Shown here piece after piece: positions 32,335 through 39,686 of a stretch of DNA of 64,000 bases. Positions within the stretch are counted from its first letter, which is position 1. Each line of letters opens with the position of its first letter. The notes beneath the pieces were generated by a model. That model saw only the letters and a list, made by a program, of their open reading frames with translations. It was not told where the DNA came from and ran no database searches. Both the position numbers and the translations under genes were made by a program. Source of the DNA: an uncultured Pseudomonadota bacterium. Lineage in GTDB: Bacteria; Myxococcota_A; UBA796; SXON01. The stretch is taken from contig CAIQVJ010000007.1 in assembly GCA_903875225.1 (NCBI GenBank), forward strand, positions 62,001 to 126,000. The letters run 5' to 3'.

Positions 32335-34959
32335 TCACCCCCCGCACCCGAGTCGGAGCTCGCCTTCCTTCGCGCCCTCGGCCGTGACCGACCGGGGCGT
32401 GGCCTTCCCCCAGCGGTCGATCACCCACGCGTAGTCGGCACAGGCAGCCTCCTTGTGGCCCAGCGCCTCATGGGCGAGCCCGCGCTCGAGGTGCGCCTGC
32501 ACCACCGCTGCGGGGGCGAACAGGACCCAGCAGGCGCCCGCGGCGTTGTCGAGCACGGAGAGCGCGCCCTCCGGAGAGCCGGCGAGACGGCTGATCCGGC
32601 CCTTCCAGCGCTGGCTACGGGGGTCGAGATCGGGCACCTGGAGGTAGTCCGTCGTGAGGCCGTGCTCCGGAAGCGCGGCGATGGCGGCCTTCGCATCGGC
32701 CTCGGAACGCACCGTCGCCTCCCAGGCGCCGAGCCAGATCTCCCGCGGGTTCCGGGTGCCCGACTCCGCGCGGCGCGCCGACACCCAGGCACTACGCGCC
32801 GCCGCGAGGCCGGCATCATCGAGCTGTCCGGCGTCCCGGCGAGCCGCCTGCAGCGCCATCTCCCGGTCCATCCCCGGGTAGACCAGGAACGGCTCCGGAA
32901 CCCAGGCGGCACGACGCTGCAGGGTGTCCGCGGCGGCTGCGCCGGCGCCCGCGACGTCACCCGTCTCCGCGAGCACCTCCACGAGCTCCCAGGCGGCGTC
33001 CAGGTGCGGGGTGAGCCGCAGCTCCCCGGTCAGCGCGTCGACCCGAGCGCGGGCGATAGCGGCAGCCGTGACGAAGTCGCCGTCCCAGATGGCGAGCAGC
33101 GCGCGGTCCTCGTCCGGCGTCTCCCTCCCACCGAACGAGTGGGCCAACCGGAGCGTCTCCTCCACTGCAACGACCGGGGCGCCAGCCTGCAGCAGCGCCT
33201 GCGCACGCCCACGCAGGGCCCGGGGCTCCTGGGGCGAGCCGGACAGCCAGGCGTCCACGTCTGCGCGTACCGCGCCGCAGTCGCCGTGGTACGCCGCCCA
33301 GATCTGCTTCACGCGGTGGCAGGCGGGCGAGCGGGGGTGGTGGAGGAGGCACTGGGTGAGCACCTGGCCCTGCTCCACGGGGTCGGCGGAGACACTGTCC
33401 GCGAACTCCATCGCCGCCCAGGCAAAGGCAGGGTCCAGTCGGAGCGCTTCGCGTGCGTGCTCGAAGCCGGGGCCCGCCTGCGGGGAGGCGAGGAAGCGGA
33501 GGTAGTGGAATTCGGCGTCGTCCGGGAAGCTGGCGAGGGCGGCATCTGCGAGCCGGACCTTCTCGTCGGTCGGCGCCTGGTCGACCCCGGCCTTCACGAT
33601 GTCGAGCAGCAGCTGATCGCGCCGGGAGAGCACCGCGCGCCCCTCCTCGGCCTTCACGACTGCCTCGCGCTGGGCGGGTGGGTTCCGCTCGCCGAGGCTG
33701 ACCGAGAGCGTGGACAGGAGCCAGGCTCTCCGCAGCCAGGCGTCCGGCGAGTCGGGAGCGGATCGGACGAGCTGCTCGCTCAGGGAGGCCATGCCCTGCT
33801 CGTCGCCTGACCGGTAGGCGTCCATCATGCCGACCCACAGGGCCGTCGCGGCATCGGGGAGCTGCGGGACGGGGAGCTCGGTCACGTCCGTGCCCGGCGA
33901 GTCGTCCGGCGGCCGGGCCCACCACGACGCCGCCCCAGCCGCACCGATCGCCGCGAACCCGAGGGTCGCGAGCATCACCGGCCGGCGAGCACGAGCCGGG
34001 GTCGGCACCGGAGGGGGCGACACCACGCCCGGTGCGGCCACGGCCGGAGCCTGGACGGCGACACGCTCGGGCGCGTCGATGAGCGAGGGAGAGATCGTGG
34101 CGCCCGCCGGCGTGGAGAGGGGCCTCGGCGCGCTGCGCGGCACCCCGTCCAGCAGGGTCATGAGCGCCTGCGTGCTCGGCACCCGGTCCTCGCGATGGAA
34201 CGCGAGGCAGGCCGCCACGGCAGCGTCGATCCGGGCCGGCAGTCCCGGCACCCGCTGCGAGGGTGGCTCCCAGGCGCCCCGGGCGATGTCGTCGTGGTAG
34301 GCGACCAGATCCGAGCTCTGGAACGGCGAGCCCCCCGTCACGAGCTCGTAGAGCAGGCACCCGAGGGAGAACACGTCGGCGCGCTCGTCCACGCTGCTCG
34401 CATCCCGCACCTGCTCCGGCGCCATGTAGCGGATGGTGCCCATGGTCGCGCCGGTGCGCGTGCCCGATCCGCCGCCCTCGTCGAACACGCGCGCGAGCCC
34501 GAAATCTGCGACCTTCGCGATCAGTTGCCCGCTCAGGGTGGCGAGCAGCACATTCGCCGGCTTGAGGTCGCGGTGCACGATCCCGCGGCTGTGCGCCTGC
34601 TCGACCGCCCGGACGACGTCGGTGAACAACGCGAGGGCCACGGGGAGGTCGGGCCTGTTCGTCTCCAGCCAGCGGTCCAGCGAGGGGCCGTCCACGTACT
34701 CGAGCACAAGGCCGCAGGCGTCGTCCACCACCACGATGTCCATCACCGTCACGATGTTCGGGTGGCGCAGCGAGGCCTGCACCCGGCCCTCCTGCACGAG
34801 CCTTCGCTCCATCGCGGCGCTGGGCAGGCGCAGGACCTTCAGCGCAGCGAGGGAGCCGAGCTGCACGTGACGAACGAGCCAGACCTCGGCCTGCCCTCCG
34901 ACACCGATCGGCGCCTCGACCCGGTAGCTGCCGAACAACTGGCCCGGTTGGATCCTCAA
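32335..34959 (-). CDS. Membrane-anchored Ser/Thr protein kinase with TPR-like C-terminal domain
   Basis: I place the start at TTG 34959, which has GGAG 5 nt upstream and leads directly into QLFGSYRVEAPIGVGGQAEV; a longer frame from 35097 has no ribosome site. 874 residues. The Hanks-type kinase domain (~8-270) shows the Gly-rich loop IGVGGQAEVW, catalytic HRDLKPAN (~127), DFGLARV, and YMAPEQ, all intact. A Pro-rich juxtamembrane part precedes one membrane helix (~325-346). The remaining ~520 residues are helical, Ala/Asp-rich repeats resembling tetratricopeptide repeats, presumably outside the membrane as sensor or docking part. It is divergent from the ApbE operon. Confidence 0.9.
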   Translation of the reverse strand: MRIQPGQLFGSYRVEAPIGVGGQAEVWLVRHVQLGSLAALKVLRLPSAAMERRLVQEGRVQASLRHPNIVTVMDIVVVDDACGLVLEYVDGPSLDRWLETNRPDLPVALALFTDVVRAVEQAHSRGIVHRDLKPANVLLATLSGQLIAKVADFGLARVFDEGGGSGTRTGATMGTIRYMAPEQVRDASSVDERADVFSLGCLLYELVTGGSPFQSSDLVAYHDDIARGAWEPPSQRVPGLPARIDAAVAACLAFHREDRVPSTQALMTLLDGVPRSAPRPLSTPAGATISPSLIDAPERVAVQAPAVAAPGVVSPPPVPTPARARRPVMLATLGFAAIGAAGAASWWARPPDDSPGTDVTELPVPQLPDAATALWVGMMDAYRSGDEQGMASLSEQLVRSAPDSPDAWLRRAWLLSTLSVSLGERNPPAQREAVVKAEEGRAVLSRRDQLLLDIVKAGVDQAPTDEKVRLADAALASFPDDAEFHYLRFLASPQAGPGFEHAREALRLDPAFAWAAMEFADSVSADPVEQGQVLTQCLLHHPRSPACHRVKQIWAAYHGDCGAVRADVDAWLSGSPQEPRALRGRAQALLQAGAPVVAVEETLRLAHSFGGRETPDEDRALLAIWDGDFVTAAAIARARVDALTGELRLTPHLDAAWELVEVLAETGDVAGAGAAAADTLQRRAAWVPEPFLVYPGMDREMALQAARRDAGQLDDAGLAAARSAWVSARRAESGTRNPREIWLGAWEATVRSEADAKAAIAALPEHGLTTDYLQVPDLDPRSQRWKGRISRLAGSPEGALSVLDNAAGACWVLFAPAAVVQAHLERGLAHEALGHKEAACADYAWVIDRWGKATPRSVTAEGAKEGELRLGCGG

Positions 34960-35054
34960 TCGAGCTCCGGGAGGCGCATGTCCGCAAGGTATCACGCCTT
35001 TGGGTGCCGACGATCGCCGGGCCGCACCCCTGTCGTCCGCGAGTCTATGGGAGT

Positions 35055-35120
35055 CCTGACCGGCGTCCAATCCTGCTCCAATGGTCAGGGGGCACATTGG
35101 ACATGGAACCAGGAGGTCCA
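35055..35120 (+). promoter_or_regulatory. Leader with mutually exclusive hairpins at the ApbE operon ribosome site
   Basis: CCTGACC (35055-35061) pairs with GGTCAGG (35083-35089). GTCCAAT (35065-35071) pairs with ATTGGAC (35096-35102). The 3' part of that last strand (TGGAC, 35098-35102) can instead pair with GTCCA (35116-35120), which would enclose and partly pair the ribosome site AGGAGG (35111-35116). A strand that can choose between an upstream partner and the ribosome site is the layout of a translation-controlling leader. It could also be overlapping DNA operators. It does not match a riboswitch class I can name. Confidence 0.4.
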
Positions 35121-35121
35121 G

Positions 35122-35457
35122 ATGAACCGTCAGCTAGCAATCGCATGGGGCGTAGCGGGACTCGCAATCGCTCTCGCCGTCACACTCGTCACCCTGAGCG
35201 CCACGAGCCGCTCTCCGACCGCCACCGCGGCGCAGGAGAAACAGGGAGCCGAAGTCGTCTACGTGGACGCTCCAGCCAGTCCGGGGCTGTGGGGCGGCGA
35301 AGAGGCAGAGGAGGGTGAGGACGAGGAGCATGAGCGCGGGGAGCGCGAAGAGCGCGGGGAGCGCGGGGAGCGTGAGGAGCGCGGGGAGCGTGAGGAGCGC
35401 CGCGGCGTCGGAGAGCGTGCGGAGATCGGCGAGCGCGGCGAAGGGCGGGAGGAGTAG
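35122..35457 (+). CDS. Small membrane-anchored protein with Glu/Arg-rich repeat tail
   Basis: 111 residues; ATG 35122 has AGGAGG 5 nt upstream. One N-terminal membrane helix (LAIAWGVAGLAIALAVTLVT) puts the rest outside. A short linker precedes an extremely charged tail built of G-E-R / E-E-R triplets (~66-105). The tail is encoded by a 9-bp tandem repeat. No cofactor motif and no flavinylation motif of the S/T-G-A-T/S type is present. First gene of an operon with a second small membrane protein, ApbE and a ferric-reductase-like protein. Function unknown. Confidence 0.75.
   Translation: MNRQLAIAWGVAGLAIALAVTLVTLSATSRSPTATAAQEKQGAEVVYVDAPASPGLWGGEEAEEGEDEEHERGEREERGERGEREERGEREERRGVGERAEIGERGEGREE
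35332..35394 (+). repeat. 9-bp tandem repeat inside a coding region
   Basis: Seven consecutive units of GAGCGCGGG or close variants (GAGCGCGAA, GAGCGTGAG). Because the unit is a multiple of three, copy-number change would lengthen or shorten the charged protein tail without shifting the frame. Confidence 0.8.
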
Positions 35458-35459
35458 CG

Positions 35460-35729
35460 GTGCAGCCCCTCCGCGTTGTACCGCGGCTCCCCCCGCCGGA
35501 GCCCGACCGGGCACCGAACCCGGCAGCCGCGCGCAGGGCCACGGTGCGGGCGGCGGTGATCGCCGCCTCTGCGCTGGTGTTCTGCGCGGCGTGGGCGGGC
35601 ATCGCCGCCGAGGGACCACCGCCTGCGCAGGCAAGCACGGTGGAAGCCTCGGCCACCGCTGCGGCACACCTCGTACCCGTGCCGTCCCCTCGCCGCCGCG
35701 TGGTCGTCCGCCGATCGAGGGCGTCGTGA
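35460..35729 (+). CDS. Small single-span membrane protein
   Basis: 89 residues starting at GTG 35460, two bases after the previous stop; the upstream end of the preceding gene (GGGAGGAG) supplies a ribosome site. Pro-rich cytosolic N-terminus, one membrane helix (TVRAAVIAASALVFCAAWAG), then an Ala/Thr stretch and a basic Arg-rich end. Its last codon overlaps the apbE GTG (GTGA). The basic tail is opposite in charge to the acidic/basic tail of its neighbour. Small, unrecognised; supported by its fit in the operon. Confidence 0.6.
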   Translation: MQPLRVVPRLPPPEPDRAPNPAAARRATVRAAVIAASALVFCAAWAGIAAEGPPPAQASTVEASATAAAHLVPVPSPRRRVVVRRSRAS

Positions 35730-36586
35730 CAACAGGCGTGCACACGTTCTCCGCGATGGGCACTACGTTCTGGCTTCAGGCCGAGGGCGTCGACGACGAG
35801 GCCCTGAGGAGCTCGGAGCGACTCGTGCGGGAGGCGGAGGCCCGGCTCTCGCGATTCCTCCCGGGTTCGTCGCTCTCGCAGCTCAACAGCCGTCGGGAGG
35901 CATCCGATCCCATGCTCGCCTTGGTGGCGCGCGAGGCCCTGCGGGCCCGGGAGCTGACGCGGGGGGCCTTCGATCCCACAGTCGGCGATTCGCTCATCGC
36001 AGCGGGCTACGACCGGAGCTTCGAGCACCTCTCGACCACCACGGGCCCGTCTCGCGCGGAGGGAGGGCGCCCGGACGTCACGATCGAGGGGGACACTGTG
36101 CGCCTGACCGGCCGCGGTGCGCTGGATCTGGGCGGGATCGCAAAGGGTTGGACGGTGGACCGCGTGGCCGAGCAGCTCGCGATGGCGGGCGCCACGGGCT
36201 GGCTGGTGGACGGCGGGGGTGACATCCGGGTGGGCGGGCAAGCGCCCGCGGGCGAGTGGCACCTGGGGATCGGCGACGACCACGCGATCGGCCTGACCGA
36301 GGGCGCCGTGGCCACCTCCTCCAGCCTGCAGCGCCGGTGGCGCACGGCCGAGGGGGAGGCCCACCACATCATCGACCCACGCACCGGCCAGCCCGCGCTC
36401 GGGCTGGTCGACACCGCCGTGGTCATCGCACGGGATGCCGGAACGGCAGACGTCCTGGCGACAGCGCTCATCGCCGACTTCGACGCAACCTGGCCGGCCC
36501 TCGCGCGGTGCGATGCAGCGGCGCTCGTACACAGCGCCGTGAACGGCTGGCGCATGACCTCGAACCTCAAGGAGCTCCTCAGATGA
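35726..36586 (+). CDS. apbE: FAD:protein FMN transferase (ApbE)
   Basis: 286 residues starting with GTG (GTGA overlap with the previous gene). ApbE signatures: FSAMGTTFWL near the N-terminus, EARLSRFLPGSSLSQLN, FDPTVG, GALDLGGIAKGWTVDRV, VDGGGDIRVGG and HHIIDPRTGQP (the metal-binding HHI-x-x-P segment). The enzyme transfers FMN from FAD to a Thr/Ser on extracytosolic redox proteins. No export signal is visible with this start, so it may act without one, or the start is misjudged. The coupled membrane protein downstream suggests a flavin-based electron transfer chain, but no standard FMN-binding acceptor is in the operon. Confidence 0.93.
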   Translation: MTTGVHTFSAMGTTFWLQAEGVDDEALRSSERLVREAEARLSRFLPGSSLSQLNSRREASDPMLALVAREALRARELTRGAFDPTVGDSLIAAGYDRSFEHLSTTTGPSRAEGGRPDVTIEGDTVRLTGRGALDLGGIAKGWTVDRVAEQLAMAGATGWLVDGGGDIRVGGQAPAGEWHLGIGDDHAIGLTEGAVATSSSLQRRWRTAEGEAHHIIDPRTGQPALGLVDTAVVIARDAGTADVLATALIADFDATWPALARCDAAALVHSAVNGWRMTSNLKELLR

Positions 36587-37224
36587 GCATTTTCGAAGAT
36601 ATTCCCGTCGGCGTGCGCGTTGTCGCTTCACTGGCAGCCGGGGCGCTCGCACTGCAGGCGCTGGGCTCGCTGCTCGACAGCGTCACCGCGATCCCGTTCG
36701 CCTGGTGGCTCGCCCGGGCGCTCGGTTTCGTCGGCTACGCAGCATTGTGGGCCTCGATCCTGTCCGGACTGGCCATGTCTGCCAGGGGGGGCGGCATGTT
36801 CGACATGAAGTGGGTGCTCGACATCCACCAGGAGACGACGCTGATGTCGGTGATGGCATCGCTGCTGCACGCAACCGTGATGGTGGTCGACTCCGCCTCT
36901 GGTGTCTCGCCGCTCGCGGTGATCGTGCCCTTCGCCTCCATGCGCCTGACCGGCCCGGTCACGCTGGGCACCCTCGGGCTCCTCGGGCTCGGAGGAATCG
37001 CGCTGACCAGCTGGATGCGCTCCCGCCTGGGGCCCGCAGTCTGGCGGGCGGTCCACGCCGGCGCGTTCGGGGTCTGGCTCCTCGGACTCCTGCACGGCGT
37101 GTTCGCCGGCAGCACGAACGGACCCGTGGTGAACGCGATCTACGTGGCCAGCGCGGGCCTGGTCGCCGGCGCCATGGTGTGGAGGGTGGGCATCACGACT
37201 GCACAGGCGGCGTCGGCCTCGTAG
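36583..37224 (+). CDS. Ferric-reductase-like transmembrane protein
   Basis: 213 residues, start ATG overlapping the apbE stop (ATGA). Five or six hydrophobic segments, with histidines in VLDIHQETTL, ASLLHATVMV, RAVHAGAFG and GLLHGVFAG at the spacing of the two-haem four-helix bundle of ferric-reductase/MsrQ-type membrane proteins. It would carry electrons across the cytoplasmic membrane through haem b. The gene's end overlaps the convergent P-type ATPase gene by 32 bp. Confidence 0.85.
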   Translation: MSIFEDIPVGVRVVASLAAGALALQALGSLLDSVTAIPFAWWLARALGFVGYAALWASILSGLAMSARGGGMFDMKWVLDIHQETTLMSVMASLLHATVMVVDSASGVSPLAVIVPFASMRLTGPVTLGTLGLLGLGGIALTSWMRSRLGPAVWRAVHAGAFGVWLLGLLHGVFAGSTNGPVVNAIYVASAGLVAGAMVWRVGITTAQAASAS

Positions 37225-39625
37225 GCACCGGGCCCCCCGTCAACCTCCGCACCAGCTTCAACGCCTCGACCACGCTCACGGGCAGGAGCCCGAGCCCTGC
37301 CGCCAGGAGAAGGTGCTCGGAGCTGATGGGGGCGAGGCCAAAGAGGCGCTGAGCGAGCGGGACGTAGTGCAGGCCGACCTGCGCGAACGCCGAGAGCACG
37401 ACCACCGCGACGAGGCGCGGATTGGTGAACGCGCCGACCTCCCAGAACGTTCGCGTGCGACTGCGCGCGGCCAGCGCCCGGAAGAGCTCCCCGAACACGA
37501 GCGTGGTGAACGCGAGGTTGCGCGCAAGCGCCACCCCCTCCGCCGGCACGGCCCAGGCAAAGACCCCGAGGGTGACTGCGCCCTGGAGGAGCCCGGTGCT
37601 GAGGATCGCCGACCACTCGGCCCTGCCGAGCATCGGCTGTCCCTGCGGCCGGGGCGCCCGGGCGAGAACGTCCTCCTCCACGGGATCCATGACCAGCGCG
37701 AGCGCCGGGAGTCCATCTGTGACAAGGTTGATCCACAACAATTGGATCGGGAGCAGCGGGAGTGGCAGGCCCCCGATCGCGGCCCCCAACATCACCAGCA
37801 GCTCCCCGAAGTTGCCCGCCATCAGGTACACGACAGTCTTCTGGATGTTGTCGAAGATCCCGCGCCCCTCGCGCACTGCCGCGACGATGCTCGCGAAGTT
37901 GTCGTCCGAGAGCACCATGTCTGCGGCCTCGCGGGTCACCTCGGTGCCCCCCCGCCCCATTGCGATCCCGATGTGGGCCTCCCGCAGCGCCGGTGCATCG
38001 TTCACGCCGTCACCCGTCATCGCGACGATCGCGCCCTTCTCCTTCCAGAACCGCACGATCCGCAGCTTGTCCTCTGGGGTCGCCCGCGCGTGGACACGGC
38101 TCTCGAGCAGTTCGCCGGGCTGCAGGATGCCCATCTCGCGGGCGATCGCCTCGGCGGTGACGGGGTGATCCCCGGTGATCATGACCGTCACGATGCCCGC
38201 CGCCCGTGCCTGCGCAACAGCGACGACAGCCTCCTGCCGGGGTGGGTCCGCGATGCCGACCAGCCCGAGGAGGGTGAGCCCCGCTTCCTCCTCGCCCGGC
38301 CCCGTCGCGATCGCCAGCACGCGGAGCCCCCGCGCGGCCATGTCGCGGTTGGCCTCGCGGGCGGCATCGCCGGCGTCTGGACAACGCTGGATCACGACCT
38401 CCGGGGCCCCCTTCACGTAGAGCACGCCGTCGGCCCGACGAATCGACATGAGCCTGCGGGCGGCGTCGAACGGATGGACGGACGCCCGCGGGTTCTCCCG
38501 CTCGATCCCGTCCCGCTCGATGCCCAGCTCCCTCCCGGCCATCAGCAGCGCGAGCTCGGTCGGGTCTCCCGTCGAGCTCTCGAGGTCGGCCTCGCAGTTG
38601 GAGACAGCGGCCCGCAGGATCGCCTGCTTGTCGCCCCCCCAGATCTCGCGGAGGGTCATCCCCCCCGTGGTGAGCGTGCCGGTCTTGTCGGTACAGATGA
38701 CCGTGGCCGCCCCCAGGGTCTCGACCGACGGCAGCCTTCTCACGAGCACGTTCCGCGAGGCCATGCGCTGGATTCCGACGGCGAGCGCGATGGTGACGAT
38801 GGCCGGGAGGCCCTCAGGCACGGCGGCGACCGCCAACGACACGGACGAGAGCAGCACGTCGAGCCACCCGAGCCCCTGGACGAAGCCCAGCACCCCGACC
38901 ACCGCGACGATCAGGAGGCAGAGCTTGATGAGGGTGCGGGAGACCCCTTCGAGCTGCACCTGGAGCGGCGTCGGCTCCTGCTCGGCGGTGGCGAGCAGGT
39001 GCGCGATGTGACCCAACTGGGTGCCCATCCCCGTGGCGAACACGACGGCCGAGCCCGTACCGGACCCGACGGCAGTGCCCGCGTGCACGCGATCGCGGCG
39101 CTCGGCCAGCGGCACGCTGTCAGCGAGCGGGGAAGGATCCTTCTCCACGGGCAGGCTCTCCCCCGTGAGCGCCGCCTCGTTCACGGTCAGCGCGTGGACA
39201 TCCGCCAGCGCGGCATCCGCAGCGACGAGATCTCCCGCCTCGAGCAGCAGGAGATCGCCTGGAACGACCTCCCGCGCGGGGATCACCACCGGGTGCCCGT
39301 CGCGAAGCACCGTCGCGCGCGGGGCGGTCATCGCCCTCAGCGCCAGGACCGCGTTCTGGGCGCGGAACTCCTGGAAGAACCCGATGACCCCGTTGAGCGC
39401 CACGATGGTGAGGATCGCGATGCCGTCGAGCACCTCGCCCAGCCCCAACGCGACGAGGCTGGATACCACGAGCAGGCCGATCACCGGGCTGGCGAACTGG
39501 CGGAGCAGGATGCGCCATGCCGGCGTCGCCGCCTCCCTCCGGATCTCGTTCGGGCCCACCTGGGCGAGGCGTTCGGCGGCCACCGCGGCGGTGAGGCCTT
39601 TCGGCAGGGAGGAGGCGGGGGGCAT
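37193..39625 (-). CDS. Calcium-type (P2) cation-transporting ATPase
   Basis: 810 residues. Actuator TGES in LTGESLPVEKD; PEGLP in helix 4 (VAAVPEGLPAIVTIALAVGI), the ion-site signature of Ca2+/SERCA-like P2 ATPases; phosphorylation site CTDKTGTLT (Asp ~312); hinge TGDGVNDAPALREA; and C-terminal helices with LLWINLVTDGLPALALVMDP. Somewhat shorter than typical P2A pumps (about 880-900), mainly in the N-terminal region. Exports Ca2+ (or Mn2+) from the cytosol. Converges with and overlaps the ferric-reductase-like gene by 32 bp. Confidence 0.93.
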   Translation of the reverse strand: MPPASSLPKGLTAAVAAERLAQVGPNEIRREAATPAWRILLRQFASPVIGLLVVSSLVALGLGEVLDGIAILTIVALNGVIGFFQEFRAQNAVLALRAMTAPRATVLRDGHPVVIPAREVVPGDLLLLEAGDLVAADAALADVHALTVNEAALTGESLPVEKDPSPLADSVPLAERRDRVHAGTAVGSGTGSAVVFATGMGTQLGHIAHLLATAEQEPTPLQVQLEGVSRTLIKLCLLIVAVVGVLGFVQGLGWLDVLLSSVSLAVAAVPEGLPAIVTIALAVGIQRMASRNVLVRRLPSVETLGAATVICTDKTGTLTTGGMTLREIWGGDKQAILRAAVSNCEADLESSTGDPTELALLMAGRELGIERDGIERENPRASVHPFDAARRLMSIRRADGVLYVKGAPEVVIQRCPDAGDAAREANRDMAARGLRVLAIATGPGEEEAGLTLLGLVGIADPPRQEAVVAVAQARAAGIVTVMITGDHPVTAEAIAREMGILQPGELLESRVHARATPEDKLRIVRFWKEKGAIVAMTGDGVNDAPALREAHIGIAMGRGGTEVTREAADMVLSDDNFASIVAAVREGRGIFDNIQKTVVYLMAGNFGELLVMLGAAIGGLPLPLLPIQLLWINLVTDGLPALALVMDPVEEDVLARAPRPQGQPMLGRAEWSAILSTGLLQGAVTLGVFAWAVPAEGVALARNLAFTTLVFGELFRALAARSRTRTFWEVGAFTNPRLVAVVVLSAFAQVGLHYVPLAQRLFGLAPISSEHLLLAAGLGLLPVSVVEALKLVRRLTGGPVPTRPTPPVQS

Positions 39626-39686
39626 CTGGGCGTCCGGCGAGTGCGTGAAGGATAGTCACGACGCGGTCGCCGGCCATGTGAGGACG

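Noticed and set aside
35055..35120. Known FMN riboswitch before the ApbE operon
   Set aside because: The conserved AGGGGC-type core and the multi-stem layout of the FMN riboswitch are not seen; only simple alternative stems are present.
37313..39655. 780-codon plus-strand frame opposite the Ca-type ATPase
   Set aside because: Shadow frame; all P-type ATPase motifs are on the minus strand.
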